From the NCBI GenBank assembly GCA_019114985.1, contig DXEM01000027.1, forward strand, positions 108,522 to 172,521: DNA of 64,000 nt, given 5' to 3'. A program made the translations under genes and the position numbers. Below the pieces are notes generated by a model. The model was not told where the DNA came from. It was given only the letters and a program-made list of their open reading frames with translations, and made no database searches. This DNA comes from Candidatus Anaerostipes excrementavium. GTDB taxonomy: Bacteria; Bacillota; Clostridia; Lachnospirales; Lachnospiraceae. Below, one piece after another: positions 1-8,468 of this stretch (position 1 is the stretch's first letter; the number at the start of each line of letters is the position of its first letter).

Positions 1-575
1 AAATTCTTCGGAACGATCGGCAGTTTTCCATAAGCCTGGATCGCATCTACATGAAATACCGTATCTTTGTTTTTCTTTTTGATAATTTCTCCGGCTTCTT
101 TGATTGGCTGTACCGCTCCGATCTCATTATTCACAAACATCAGGGAGACCAGGATGGTATCCGGACGAATCGCCGTTTCCAACTCTTCCAATAGAATCTG
201 TCCTTTGGAATCTACGTTCAAATATGTAATTTCGAATCCCAGATCTTCCAAAAATGCTATCGGCTCATAGACAGAAGCATGTTCGATCCTGGATGTAATA
301 ATATGTTTTCCTTTTCTCTTGTTTGCCAGCGCCGTTCCGATGATTGCCGTATTATTTGACTCTGTTCCTCCGGAAGTGAAGAAAATTTCTTTTGGCTTTG
401 CTTTCAAAGACTTTGCAATGGTTTCCTGAGCCTCTTTGATTAGATTCTCTGCTTCCATTCCTTTTCTATGCTTTGCGGATGGATTTCCATAAGACACATT
501 CATTGCGTCTTCCATGACGCTCATGACTTCGGGAAACACTTTGGTCGTTGCCGCATTATCAAAATATATCGTCAT
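1..575 (-). CDS. Cysteine desulfurase (NifS/IscS family), N-terminal part, runs off the window
   Basis: PLP-dependent enzyme that takes sulfur from cysteine for Fe-S clusters or tRNA thiolation. The visible 191 residues start MTIYFDNAATT, the usual N-terminus of this family, and include the FTSGGTESNN motif near residue 67 and HVDAIQAYGK near residue 180, which carries the PLP-contacting Asp and Gln. The Schiff-base lysine and the catalytic cysteine loop lie beyond the left edge. The ATG is at 573-575 with an AGGAGAAAG ribosome site. It lies 14 bases after rsmE on the same strand, so it is probably the last visible gene of a prmA-rsmE-desulfurase operon. Which sulfur pathway it serves cannot be told from this part. 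Confidence 0.93.
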   Translation of the reverse strand, partial: MTIYFDNAATTKVFPEVMSVMEDAMNVSYGNPSAKHRKGMEAENLIKEAQETIAKSLKAKPKEIFFTSGGTESNNTAIIGTALANKRKGKHIITSRIEHASVYEPIAFLEDLGFEITYLNVDSKGQILLEELETAIRPDTILVSLMFVNNEIGAVQPIKEAGEIIKKKNKDTVFHVDAIQAYGKLPIVPKN

Positions 576-589
576 TTTCTTTCTCCTTT

Positions 590-1327
590 TCATTTTTCCA
601 ATAAAAACATCAAAATAGAAAGCATCGTCATGCCTGCTGTTTCCGTTCTCAAAATCCTTTTTCCAAGGGTTAGAACATTGCCTCCTGCAAGCTTTGCCGA
701 TTCAATTTCCTCTTTATCAAAGCCGCCTTCCGGTCCGATAATAATCCCAATAGATTTCTTCTCTTTTGCCTTCTGAAACAGCTCTCTGGAATGTTCCATG
801 CCTTTTGCTTCCTCATACGGCACCAAAAACATATCCAAACTTTTCGCATCTTCCATGGCTTCCTTAAAATCCATGACTTCAGTCACTACAGGAATCTTTC
901 CCCTGCGGGCCTGTTTTGCCGCACTCTGCGCAATGCTGTTCCAACGGCTGACTTTTTTTTTCGCTTTTTTCGCATCCAGTTTCACAACGCACCGTTTCAT
1001 ACGGACCGGAACAATCTTACTTGCACCAAGTTCCACTGCTTTCTGGATGATCCATTCCATCTTGTCGCCTTTTGGAAGTCCCTGATATAGGATCAGCTCT
1101 GTCTCAAGTTCTGTCTCCATTCCATGAATATCTAATATTCTGGCGCAGATCCCATCTTCTCCAAATTCTTCCAGACTGCATTCATACTCCAAATCATTCT
1201 CGCAGCTTAAGAAAACCTTTTCCCCCGGTTTCATACGAAGAACATTTTTGATGTGATTCACATCACTTCCGCAAATCCATATTTTATCTTCCTGAATCTG
1301 ATCCTCTTTTACAAAAAATCGATGCAT
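590..1327 (-). CDS. rsmE: 16S rRNA (uracil-1498-N3)-methyltransferase RsmE
   Basis: SPOUT-class methyltransferase that methylates U1498 of 16S rRNA. The 245-residue length is normal. It begins MHRFFV, typical of the family, with an N-terminal PUA-like domain (about 1-70) and a C-terminal knotted domain holding the SAM-binding motifs IIGPEGGF (about 197-204) and LGKRILRTETA near residue 224. The start lies 1 base after the prmA stop, so the two are translationally linked. Prm/Rsm pairing of this kind is common in Firmicutes. Confidence 0.95.
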   Translation of the reverse strand: MHRFFVKEDQIQEDKIWICGSDVNHIKNVLRMKPGEKVFLSCENDLEYECSLEEFGEDGICARILDIHGMETELETELILYQGLPKGDKMEWIIQKAVELGASKIVPVRMKRCVVKLDAKKAKKKVSRWNSIAQSAAKQARRGKIPVVTEVMDFKEAMEDAKSLDMFLVPYEEAKGMEHSRELFQKAKEKKSIGIIIGPEGGFDKEEIESAKLAGGNVLTLGKRILRTETAGMTMLSILMFLLEK

Positions 1328-1328
1328 C

Positions 1329-2291
1329 CTACTTCCTCTTTCCCGCTGTAATAGAAACCCAGTCTTTCATTCGGCGGATATCCAAGATCTCAAATCCATA
1401 GGCTTCTAGTTTCTCGCTGATTTCCTTCTCTTTCGTATCAATGATACCAGACAATACAAACACACCATCTTCTGTCAGGAAACGATCTGCGATCTCAATC
1501 AGCGGAAGGAGCACATCTGCTAAAATATTAGCCGCTACCAGCGGATAACATTTTTCTCCTAAAGATTTTACAAACGCTTCGTCATCCAGGACATTTCCCT
1601 GATAAATCTCATATTGTTCTTCGGAAATATGATTGACCTCGAAATTTTCTTTGGATGCGTTGATCGCATTTGGATCAATATCGGTGAGCACCGCATGAGA
1701 GGCTCCAAGTTTTAATCCAATGATGGATAAGATTCCGCTTCCGCATCCGATATCTAAAATCTTCGTATCCTCTTTGATATACGGTTTCATTCCTTCTACA
1801 CAAAGCTTTGTCGTCTCATGAGATCCCGTTCCGAAAGCAGTTCCCGGATCAATCTCAACGACAATTGCGTCCTCATCCGAATGATCCAATTCCTCCCAAG
1901 TCGGCTTAATGATAATTTGATCATCCAGACGAATCGGCTTGAAAAATTTCTTCCAGTTATTCACCCAATCCTCTTCCTGCGTCTTATCAAAAGAAATCGT
2001 ACCTTCCCCAATATCCATAAAACCACTCAGACGATGAAGCATCTCCTGGATCTTCCATGTAATATCTTCCAAATTCTCATCTTCTTCAAAATAACAGTGG
2101 ATCTTTGCTGTCCCGTCATCCGGAGCAATCTCATCCGGAAGAAGATCCACATACATCACTTTCATCTCTTCTTCCGTCAGCGGCACATGATCTTCAACTT
2201 CCACTCCGGCCGCGCCTAATTCCGTCAATTCATAACTAATCATGTCCTCTGCAGATGTCAATGTCTGGATCGTAATCTTATTCCATCCCAT
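1329..2291 (-). CDS. prmA: Ribosomal protein L11 methyltransferase PrmA
   Basis: SAM-dependent methyltransferase that modifies ribosomal protein L11. The N-terminal substrate-recognition domain (about 1-120) is followed by a Rossmann domain with TAFGTGSHETT near residue 155, the SAM loop LDIGCGSG near 180 and the catalytic-region motif AANILADV near 250. An open frame extends three codons upstream to a TTG, but the GGGAG ribosome site touches that codon. It sits 10 bases before the ATG at 2289-2291, which I chose (320 residues). A promoter-like TTGTAT-17-TACACT precedes the gene on this strand. Confidence 0.94.
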   Translation of the reverse strand: MGWNKITIQTLTSAEDMISYELTELGAAGVEVEDHVPLTEEEMKVMYVDLLPDEIAPDDGTAKIHCYFEEDENLEDITWKIQEMLHRLSGFMDIGEGTISFDKTQEEDWVNNWKKFFKPIRLDDQIIIKPTWEELDHSDEDAIVVEIDPGTAFGTGSHETTKLCVEGMKPYIKEDTKILDIGCGSGILSIIGLKLGASHAVLTDIDPNAINASKENFEVNHISEEQYEIYQGNVLDDEAFVKSLGEKCYPLVAANILADVLLPLIEIADRFLTEDGVFVLSGIIDTKEKEISEKLEAYGFEILDIRRMKDWVSITAGKRK

Positions 2292-2331
2292 GTTTCTCAA
2301 ACTCCCTTTCGTAACCTATCCGGTATCAAAA

Positions 2332-2355
2332 GGAATCAAAATCTTTTTTGATTCC
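2332..2355 (-). terminator. Hairpin with T tract between antiporter and prmA
   Basis: A perfect 10-bp inverted repeat (GGAATCAAAA, loop AAGA, TTTTGATTCC on the minus strand) is followed by TTTT. It is 56 bases after the antiporter stop, so it most simply terminates that transcript. A promoter-like sequence lies just upstream of it, so it may also sit in the prmA leader. Confidence 0.55.
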
Positions 2356-2410
2356 AACATCTCCTTAGTGTAACATAGAAGCTTTTCTGATACAAGACCG
2401 GCTTTTTCTT

Positions 2411-3997
2411 TTAATTGTATACAACCAAGATATCTCCTTCTTTGATTTCAGTCTTTCCCCTCGGTATAATATTGCGGTCTTCTCTTTTGATCATAGCAAC
2501 CAGCACATGATCTTCCAGATCCAATTCTTCGATCCGGCATCCTTTCCACGGATGCTCTCGATCAATCGCAATTTCTCTTAATTCAATATCATTGACAGAT
2601 TCATACGCCGGAACATTTAAAACAATCTCATCTCCCTCTAAGATTTTCGTATCCCCTTTTGGAATGATCGTCTCATCCTTTCTCCGAATCAACATCGCCA
2701 AAGAACCTTCCGGAAGATTCACATCTTTTACAAGATGATTTTTCCATCCATGTTCTTCGCTGATATGGATCTGCATCAGATTCATCCCGGCATCTTCCTG
2801 ATAATCATTAAAGGTCTTTAAAACATCTTTGGATGCATCGATCAGTTCTAATTTTTCCGCAATCTTTGGAAGCAGCGTTCCTTGTACGGCAACTGACAGA
2901 ATCGCCAATCCAAATACAATATGAAAAACATTCTCGCCTTCATACACACCGCTGACTGTGGCAAAAATCGCAAAGACGATAGAAGATGCTCCTCGAAGCC
3001 CTGCCCAGGAAATAAAAATCTTCTCACGTACCGAATATTTTCTTCCCAATAGCAAAAATACGGCCAATGGTCTTGCCGCAAATGTCAAAAATAATATAAT
3101 AATCCATGCATTTGGCATAAAACTAACCATTTGAGACGGATAAGAAAGCAGTCCCAACAGGAAAAAAGCTGCCATCTGGGCAAGCATCGTGATATTATCA
3201 AAGAAATGTACAATGTCCGCTTTATTTTTCGTTTTCGCATTTCCCATGATAATTCCTGCCAGATAAACGGAAAGGAAGCCATTTCCTCCTAAAATCGCTG
3301 CCATCCCATAGGAAATCATTGCAACCGCGATCATAAAAATCGCATCAAAACCTCCCGTATAGAAACGAAATCTACAGACGATACGCGGCGCGGCAATTCC
3401 AATCAAAGCACCTGCCGCAGCTCCAATGAAAATCTCTGCCACGATCATACCGCCTAATGCAGCTGCTTCTTTTCCTTCCATCATTGTCAATGCACTTACT
3501 GTCAGCATATAGGCGATTGGATCATTGCTTCCGCTCTCAATCTCAAGCAAAGGGGCCAGATTTCCTTCCAGGTTCAGATTTTTAGAACGAAGAATAGAAA
3601 AAACAGCCGCCGCATCGGTACAGCTAACAACAGATCCAATCAGAAAACTTTCTGCAAAAGGAAACCCTAAAAAGAAATGACAGAATACACAGACAAGTCC
3701 TGCCGTCATAACAACCCCTACCGTCGATAAAAGCAATGCTTTTGGCGCCGCCGGCTTGGCATGCTCCCAATTCGTTGAATATCCACCATAAAACATGATA
3801 AATACAAGGGCAGTGGTACAAATATCTTCTGCCATAGAAAAATTATTAAAATCAATTTTAAAAATCCCATCGGATCCGAACAACATGCCAAGCAGCATGA
3901 AAATCAAAAGGCTCGGGATTCCCAGTTTATTGGAAATCTTATTTGAAAAGATACAAAGGATTAAAACGATCGCGCATAACAAGAAAAAGAACTCCAT
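2411..3997 (-). CDS. CPA1-type potassium/proton antiporter with two C-terminal TrkA-C domains (NhaP2/CvrA-like)
   Basis: Integral membrane cation/proton exchanger. Residues 1-385 hold about twelve hydrophobic segments with the ion-site motif ESGSNDP near residue 153, characteristic of NhaP-type CPA1 antiporters. Residues about 400-528 form two consecutive regulatory TrkA-C (RCK-C) repeats, each with the LEGDEIVL / IKEGDILVV style strand near its end; these commonly bind nucleotides such as c-di-AMP in Firmicutes. The length (528) is slightly below NhaP2 of E. coli. Substrate preference between potassium and sodium cannot be settled from sequence. A GGGAGG ribosome site precedes the ATG. Confidence 0.9.
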   Translation of the reverse strand: MEFFFLLCAIVLILCIFSNKISNKLGIPSLLIFMLLGMLFGSDGIFKIDFNNFSMAEDICTTALVFIMFYGGYSTNWEHAKPAAPKALLLSTVGVVMTAGLVCVFCHFFLGFPFAESFLIGSVVSCTDAAAVFSILRSKNLNLEGNLAPLLEIESGSNDPIAYMLTVSALTMMEGKEAAALGGMIVAEIFIGAAAGALIGIAAPRIVCRFRFYTGGFDAIFMIAVAMISYGMAAILGGNGFLSVYLAGIIMGNAKTKNKADIVHFFDNITMLAQMAAFFLLGLLSYPSQMVSFMPNAWIIILFLTFAARPLAVFLLLGRKYSVREKIFISWAGLRGASSIVFAIFATVSGVYEGENVFHIVFGLAILSVAVQGTLLPKIAEKLELIDASKDVLKTFNDYQEDAGMNLMQIHISEEHGWKNHLVKDVNLPEGSLAMLIRRKDETIIPKGDTKILEGDEIVLNVPAYESVNDIELREIAIDREHPWKGCRIEELDLEDHVLVAMIKREDRNIIPRGKTEIKEGDILVVYN

Positions 3998-4025
3998 GGC
4001 TCTAACCTCCCTCCTGAGTCAAAAA

Positions 4026-4060
4026 AACCGACGAGACAATCCTCATTGCCATCATCGGTT
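4026..4060 (-). terminator. Strong hairpin plus U7 upstream of the antiporter
   Basis: On the minus strand a 15-bp stem (AACCGATGA and GGCAAT paired with ATTGTC and TCGTCGGTT, one bulge, GAGG loop) is followed by seven T. It is 59 bases after the GNAT stop and could simply terminate that gene. A TATAAT box lies directly upstream of the hairpin, so the same element may be the 5' leader of the antiporter transcript. Confidence 0.6.
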
Positions 4061-4118
4061 AAAATCATTATAACATATTACCTCCATCGAAAGAAGCAGA
4101 AAATTTAGCCTTCCTATT

Positions 4119-4670
4119 TTAATTTTGAAGTTCGAGCCATCTTTCTCTCGTCATACAATAAATATGCTCTGTACGATAATCGTCCATAAGTTCCCAGTAA
4201 ATATTTTCATTCGTGTGACTGTATAGAAATCCTATCTTTTCCTGCACTTTTTTAGATTTCACATTGTCATTAAAATATGCACACCAGATTTTCTTCAGCC
4301 CCAGTTCATCAAATCCATAGCGCAGAATTTCACGGCAGGCTTCCGGAATCAATCCCTGTCCCCAAAATGGAACGCCAATCCAGTAACCCAGCTCTGCTTC
4401 ATTTTCATTTGTTACCAGATTGCTGTTTTCACCAAACAGAAGGCCTACGCTTCCTATTGCAGCATGATCATCCTTTAAGCACACCGCATAAGTTCCCGGA
4501 ATTGATAGGTATTCCCTAATCGCCATTTTACTGAAATCTATATTTTCATGTACCGGCCAACCTGCAATAGGCCCAACATCAGGATTTTTCGCATATTCAT
4601 ATAAATTTTTGGCATCTGCCTCTGCCCATTTTCTCATAACCAATCGTTCTGTATATAATCGTTCTTTCAT
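4119..4670 (-). CDS. GNAT family N-acetyltransferase (RimJ/RimL type)
   Basis: Acetyl-CoA dependent acetyltransferase of 183 residues. It starts MKERLYTERLVMRKW, the usual RimJ/RimL-like opening, and carries LGYWIGVPFWGQGLIPEA near residue 95 for acetyl-CoA binding, then GLKKIWCAYFNDN and the typical region of the SKKVQEKIGF segment. An AAGGAG ribosome site lies 9 bases before the ATG. The acceptor substrate is unknown; small-molecule or ribosomal protein N-termini are both possible. It stands at the left end of an accessory gene run. Confidence 0.85.
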   Translation of the reverse strand: MKERLYTERLVMRKWAEADAKNLYEYAKNPDVGPIAGWPVHENIDFSKMAIREYLSIPGTYAVCLKDDHAAIGSVGLLFGENSNLVTNENEAELGYWIGVPFWGQGLIPEACREILRYGFDELGLKKIWCAYFNDNVKSKKVQEKIGFLYSHTNENIYWELMDDYRTEHIYCMTRERWLELQN

Positions 4671-4696
4671 AAATACTTCTCCTTCATTCTGTAACT

Positions 4697-4876
4697 TTAG
4701 GTTGTATCATTATCATATATTAAATAAGCATATTTTTCCAAAGCACATATGAAACTTTTGAAAATTTCACATTGTTTCAAAATATAAGGCAAAGTACGGT
4801 CAAGATTATCTTCTTTGCAGACAAAACCATTCCACCCATGTTTTCCTCTATTAAATACAATTAATTCTTTCCCGCA
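4697..4876 (-). pseudogene. Coding remnant without a start codon
   Basis: A 59-codon frame with no usable start reads KELIVFNRGKHGWNGF and continues to KYAYLIYDNDTT before TAA. The amino-acid composition and low-complexity-free text look like real protein. An ATG one frame away (ATGCGGGAAAGAATTA) would open the frame if one base of the GGGAAA run were absent, giving a protein of about 60 residues. I read this as a frameshifted or decayed small gene. I do not recognise the family. Confidence 0.4.
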
Positions 4877-4896
4877 TTAATTATTGAATAACTCTT

Positions 4897-5298
4897 TCAG
4901 TCTAGAAATTCTTCAGCAGTTTCCCTTATTTCTTTTTCAATCTTCTTGTTTTCGACAATTTCTTTCAATACATTCATATACTTTTGTTGTTCTTGTGCTC
5001 CATTCTTCACCCTGTTTAACATCCATATCGTATGTATCGTTGGTCTTCGCTTTACAGATCTGAGCAAAATTTCTTCATACCCCTTTTTATAAAATGTTTC
5101 TAAAAAGTGAACAATGGAACCCGGCACACCAAAGTCAGCAAATGGATGACGTTCCATAAATTCTAACAATGGCTCTGCTGCGCGAATACCAACTCCACTT
5201 TCTTCAATCTCCTGAATACAATGATCCATGGTCTCTATAAAATTGTCAGTGTCTATTTCTCTTTCCATTTTCTCAATTACATCATTTAAGCTCTTCAT
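4897..5298 (-). CDS. Hypothetical protein, immunity-like
   Basis: Soluble, acidic 133-residue protein, mainly helical in appearance, with a central EPLLEFMERHPFADFG and a conserved-looking RRPTIHTIWMLNR segment. The longer open frame starts 11 codons upstream without a ribosome site, whereas AAAGGAAG lies 4 bases before the ATG at 5296-5298. Proteins of this appearance occur in immunity-gene neighbourhoods of polymorphic toxins. That role is inference, and no toxin gene is adjacent. It lies 40 bases after a broken hydrolase gene on the same strand. Confidence 0.6.
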   Translation of the reverse strand: MKSLNDVIEKMEREIDTDNFIETMDHCIQEIEESGVGIRAAEPLLEFMERHPFADFGVPGSIVHFLETFYKKGYEEILLRSVKRRPTIHTIWMLNRVKNGAQEQQKYMNVLKEIVENKKIEKEIRETAEEFLD

Positions 5299-5338
5299 TG
5301 TACTTCCTTTGACTCCTATTCTAAGAATCATCTGTTTA

Positions 5339-5758
5339 TCATTCTACTTCTGCGTTTTCAATGTCAGTTACTGTTATCAACGAATTCCTCTGTAAATACT
5401 TGATTGCTTTCAGCGCGTATTCATGTGCTTCTTTGCTTGAACCGGCAACCGCATCAGTTACATCTTTAATGTAATAATCGTGCTGATGGGCATCTACTGC
5501 TGTATAATGGATGCAGACGTCTGTCAGTCCGCCAAATTCCGCATAATCCGTATACGGCGAATCTTCCATACAATGAATCGACTCTGCGCCATCCAATTCT
5601 CGTCCAAAATCCACCATATCCGGTCTGTGAATTTCTTTAATCTGAATGACAGGCAAGTTATTTGCACGGAAAATATCTAAAACCCGTTTTGCGTCGCGGA
5701 TGCAGTCCCATTCCGGTGCTCCCTCATTTTCACAGTTCTTAAAACTGAGAATTGTCTG
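5339..5758 (-). pseudogene. Isochorismatase-family cysteine hydrolase, broken by N-terminal loss and internal deletion
   Basis: The frame reads from TILSFKNCENEG through NLPVIQIKEIHRPDMVDFG to the C-terminus IKYLQRNSLIT. The matching family normally begins with a catalytic Asp in a VVDMQ-like strand; that region is missing, and the frame begins immediately at the stop codon of the next gene. Between TDYAEF and GGLTDVC about 40 residues are absent in frame, including the catalytic Lys. Only the nucleophile Cys in GGLTDVC remains. With two of three catalytic residues gone the product cannot work as a hydrolase. The longest ATG-initiated piece is 105 residues. Confidence 0.8.
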
Positions 5759-5968
5759 TTACTGTTGTCTGTATTTTTTCTCAATTCTCAAATAGATAAT
5801 AATAGCAGCAATCACCAAAATCACCACTTCAAAAATTACGAGTATAAATAGTGGAGAATTTTGTTCAACAAACAAAATTGGTAATCCTATGACTTCCAAG
5901 CATTGATTCCAATAAACATAAAAATGATCGCTGTAATACTCAAAATAATAAATGCCTCTGCCATACAC
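5759..5968 (-). CDS. Small single-pass membrane protein, hypothetical
   Basis: A 69-residue frame with an aromatic N-terminal part (YYFEYYSDHFYVYW) and one strong hydrophobic segment at about 38-60 followed by a basic tail (RIEKKYRQQ), giving a cytoplasmic C-terminus by the positive-inside rule. Its stop codon abuts the truncated hydrolase relic, so it may itself be a recombinant fragment. No family recognised. Confidence 0.4.
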   Translation of the reverse strand: MYGRGIYYFEYYSDHFYVYWNQCLEVIGLPILFVEQNSPLFILVIFEVVILVIAAIIIYLRIEKKYRQQ

Positions 5969-6016
5969 AACACCTTTACCAAATTTACAATTTTATTATT
6001 TCTTAAAACCGGGATT

Positions 6017-6499
6017 TTATAAATCGAGTTTCATATAAATAGAAGTATCCATTGGGCTATTATTATAACTTTCTATCTCATAAAAACCAAATTTCTTGTA
6101 CATGTGTATTGCACTTTGCAAAAATGGCAATGTATCTAATAACATATAAGAATATCCTATTTCTCTTGCATCCCCTATAATCTTTTCAATCAAAATACTT
6201 CCTAACTTTTTCCCACGGAATTGTGGTCTTACATAAAGACGTTTCATTTCACAGTTCTGATTATCAATTTTTCTTAAACCTATACAGCCTGCTAACCCCT
6301 CATCACAGTAAGCCAAATATAACCTTCCGTCAGACATACCATATTTAGATTCTAAATGCTTGACTTCTTCATCATAGTTTTGTATGTCAAGGTACTTTTG
6401 AAATGATTCATCATTTGTGATTAGCATATTTATATATTCCGAAAATAATATATTAATTTCCTCACGCTGTTCATAGGCAGGTACTATTCTTATATCCAT
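6017..6499 (-). CDS. GNAT family N-acetyltransferase
   Basis: A 160-residue acetyltransferase. It has CEMKRLYVRPQFRGKKLG near residue 90, the acetyl-CoA pyrophosphate-binding motif A (RxxGxG/A-like RGKKLG), and a C-terminal HMYKKFGFYEIESY strand typical of the fold. A longer frame begins 19 codons upstream, but the GGAGGAG ribosome site is 6 bases before the ATG at 6497-6499. The acceptor is unknown. It follows the DUF1349 gene by 28 bases on the same strand. Confidence 0.85.
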   Translation of the reverse strand: MDIRIVPAYEQREEINILFSEYINMLITNDESFQKYLDIQNYDEEVKHLESKYGMSDGRLYLAYCDEGLAGCIGLRKIDNQNCEMKRLYVRPQFRGKKLGSILIEKIIGDAREIGYSYMLLDTLPFLQSAIHMYKKFGFYEIESYNNSPMDTSIYMKLDL

Positions 6500-6527
6500 G
6501 ATTACTCCTCCGCAAAATGAAATTGCA

Positions 6528-7142
6528 TTACGCTTCCTTATCGGGTGCCTGTCCATCGTGAGCGAGCCACTGACACTCGGTTATTTTCATATTGGTAAAG
6601 ACAGCCTTAAAAGAGGATTCTTCCGGACTGCAGGCATATACACCAAATCGAATCGCACCTTTTGCATTTATCATGTGGCATATGCGCATTTGCTGAAATA
6701 TTTTACCATCTACAGAATTCTCAATACAGAAATCGTCATCTCTCCGGCTCAAACGATACCACATGGTTTTTACTGTGGCTGGTATTTCTGTTGTTGCCCA
6801 GTCTGAATAACCGTGATTGGTTACAACGCTTCCTAAATGCTGAAATTTTTCATTTTCGTACTCAACGGAGCCTTTTAACCAGTTTTCGCTGTCTAAGTAC
6901 AAAACCACACCGCATTGGTCAAAACGATGATGACTGCCTGAAAAATCGGTTTTAACCACAAACGAAAAAAACGTTTCATCCGTTTCCATTTGCAGCACAG
7001 GCGCATTATCGTTGCGGAAATGATAATATGTCCGCTGCCATAGGTCTGTGTGCGGGGCTGTTATAATTTCAATTTTCTCTGGGGTAATCGTAAAGTCCAA
7101 AGGTTCCCTTGTCCATTTTAATTTGTTAATATCCCATTGCAT
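6528..7142 (-). CDS. DUF1349 domain protein (concanavalin A-like fold)
   Basis: A 204-residue soluble protein with the DUF1349 pattern: LWQRTYYHFRNDNAP, then FFSFVVKTDF, DQCGVVLYLDSENWLKG and a closing FGVYACSPEES. The fold is a beta sandwich related to concanavalin A-like lectins. Some members are described as regulators of enolase in yeast, but bacterial roles are not established. An intact GGAGG site precedes the ATG. Confidence 0.8.
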   Translation of the reverse strand: MQWDINKLKWTREPLDFTITPEKIEIITAPHTDLWQRTYYHFRNDNAPVLQMETDETFFSFVVKTDFSGSHHRFDQCGVVLYLDSENWLKGSVEYENEKFQHLGSVVTNHGYSDWATTEIPATVKTMWYRLSRRDDDFCIENSVDGKIFQQMRICHMINAKGAIRFGVYACSPEESSFKAVFTNMKITECQWLAHDGQAPDKEA

Positions 7143-7193
7143 AAAATTTCCTCCAATTAAAATTTGGCCATATCCTTATGATCACTTCTAATC

Positions 7194-7760
7194 CTACATA
7201 TTTTTTGCATAGTCAATTCGGTACCCGAATTTTTCTGCCAGAACAGATAATGTTTCGATGTCCGCTTTCTTACATAAGAATATCACATAGGAGTCACTAT
7301 CTATGTCAAATGCTGCTGCAGCACTTTTTGATTTTTTCCATTTTTCATCTAATGCTTCACACCATTTTGGAATGTCCTCTTCTTCATCGAACCACTTACT
7401 GTTTATCTTGAGTGATAATAGCTTCATTCCTCGAAGTGCAGTGACCTGTGAAACAAACTCATCCATAGTCTCCTTCCAATCACATTCACATACATAATTC
7501 TTACCGATTAATAGATCGATACATCCGATCCACTGCAAAAAAGTTTTTTCTTCTTCCGAAGATAACCCTCGTTCTTCATAATCCATTGTATGATCTTGAT
7601 AGTATTCCATTGTATGATTGATACAATTCTGAGCAGATTCCAAGATCTCTTCATCATCGAAACTTACGATCCGTACAATCTCCAGTAACTCATGGTCAAA
7701 ATGCTTTGCCGTTTGCATTTTTTGATTTTTTCCCTTTTGAAACTTATGAAACAAACTCAT
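7194..7760 (-). CDS. DUF6630-like protein
   Basis: Soluble 188-residue acidic protein. The C-terminal half has WCEALDEKW followed by FDIDSDSYVIFLC and a closing ETLSVLAEKFGYRI, which I recall as the DUF6630 signature; the N-terminal half is a helical region. Function unknown. Relatives are often found among immunity-type genes, which fits the neighbourhood but does not prove it. AAGGTG lies 8 bases before the ATG. Confidence 0.6.
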   Translation of the reverse strand: MSLFHKFQKGKNQKMQTAKHFDHELLEIVRIVSFDDEEILESAQNCINHTMEYYQDHTMDYEERGLSSEEEKTFLQWIGCIDLLIGKNYVCECDWKETMDEFVSQVTALRGMKLLSLKINSKWFDEEEDIPKWCEALDEKWKKSKSAAAAFDIDSDSYVIFLCKKADIETLSVLAEKFGYRIDYAKNM

Positions 7761-7804
7761 ACTGAATCACCTTCCTATCAACAATCCTGCATCAAACTGA
7801 GACT

Positions 7805-8281
7805 TTATCGTTCCTGAACTTCTTTTCCGCTTAAATGTTCAATCTCTATTTCGTACATTTGCACAGTTTTTCCGGAAAGAACAATTTCTTCATCAACCAT
7901 GTTTTCGTCAGGGTAAAACTTCATTGCAAATCTCTTTAACAAGGCTATTGCGGTCGCCTGATCTTTAACCAAATGACAGCGCCCGAATATGACAACGCTC
8001 TGCAAAAATGGCGCCCACGATTCTTTTTTGACCGTTTCATTTCCAAACACAGTGACGCATACCTTATCACAATTCTTTATTGCATCCACCTTGTGTCCTG
8101 CACGCGATCCGTGAAAATATATCTTCTGATTTTCTTCGTCGTACAAATAGTTCACTGGTATTGCGTAAGGATAGTGATTGTCTCCATTGACAGCCAAAAC
8201 TCCTCTCCGGGCATTATGAAGAAGCCTCTTCGCTTTCTCAATGCTAATTTCATTTTTCTTTTTTCTAATTGATCTAAACAC
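7805..8281 (-). CDS. Pyridoxamine 5'-phosphate oxidase-like flavin-binding protein (NimA-like)
   Basis: A 158-residue split-barrel protein. N-terminal helix, then GVLAVNGDNHYPYAIPVNYLYD and IYFHGSRAGHKVDAI, the FMN/heme-binding pattern of the PNPOx-like family that includes nitroimidazole-resistance proteins. The start is GTG at 8279-8281 with GGAGGG 5 bases upstream. Specificity (flavin reductase, heme or nitroreductive role) cannot be told. Confidence 0.85.
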   Translation of the reverse strand: MFRSIRKKKNEISIEKAKRLLHNARRGVLAVNGDNHYPYAIPVNYLYDEENQKIYFHGSRAGHKVDAIKNCDKVCVTVFGNETVKKESWAPFLQSVVIFGRCHLVKDQATAIALLKRFAMKFYPDENMVDEEIVLSGKTVQMYEIEIEHLSGKEVQER

Positions 8282-8410
8282 GGTATCCCTCCAAATTTCA
8301 ATCTATTTTATCTTTCCTCTAAAATTGGCAGCAAATACTTTTTATCTTTCTCTTTTTCTCATTATATCATGTTCCTTATATACCGTCATTTTCTTTTACA
8401 AAATGGGAAA

Positions 8411-8462
8411 AGGAGCCTCTGCTCCATAGATGATCTCTCATCTATTTTGCAAAGACTCCTAA
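8411..8462. terminator. Branched inverted-repeat structure, probable terminator
   Basis: Contains GGAGCctctGCTCC and the perfect repeat ATAGATGA-TCTC-TCATCTAT, enclosed by AGGAG/CTCCT. On the minus strand it is followed by TTTT. It lies just after the stop of the 93-residue gene and probably ends its transcript. Confidence 0.5.
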
Positions 8463-8468
8463 ACATTT

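Noticed and set aside
1818..2219. 133-codon frame on the plus strand
   Set aside because: Lies fully inside prmA on the other strand.
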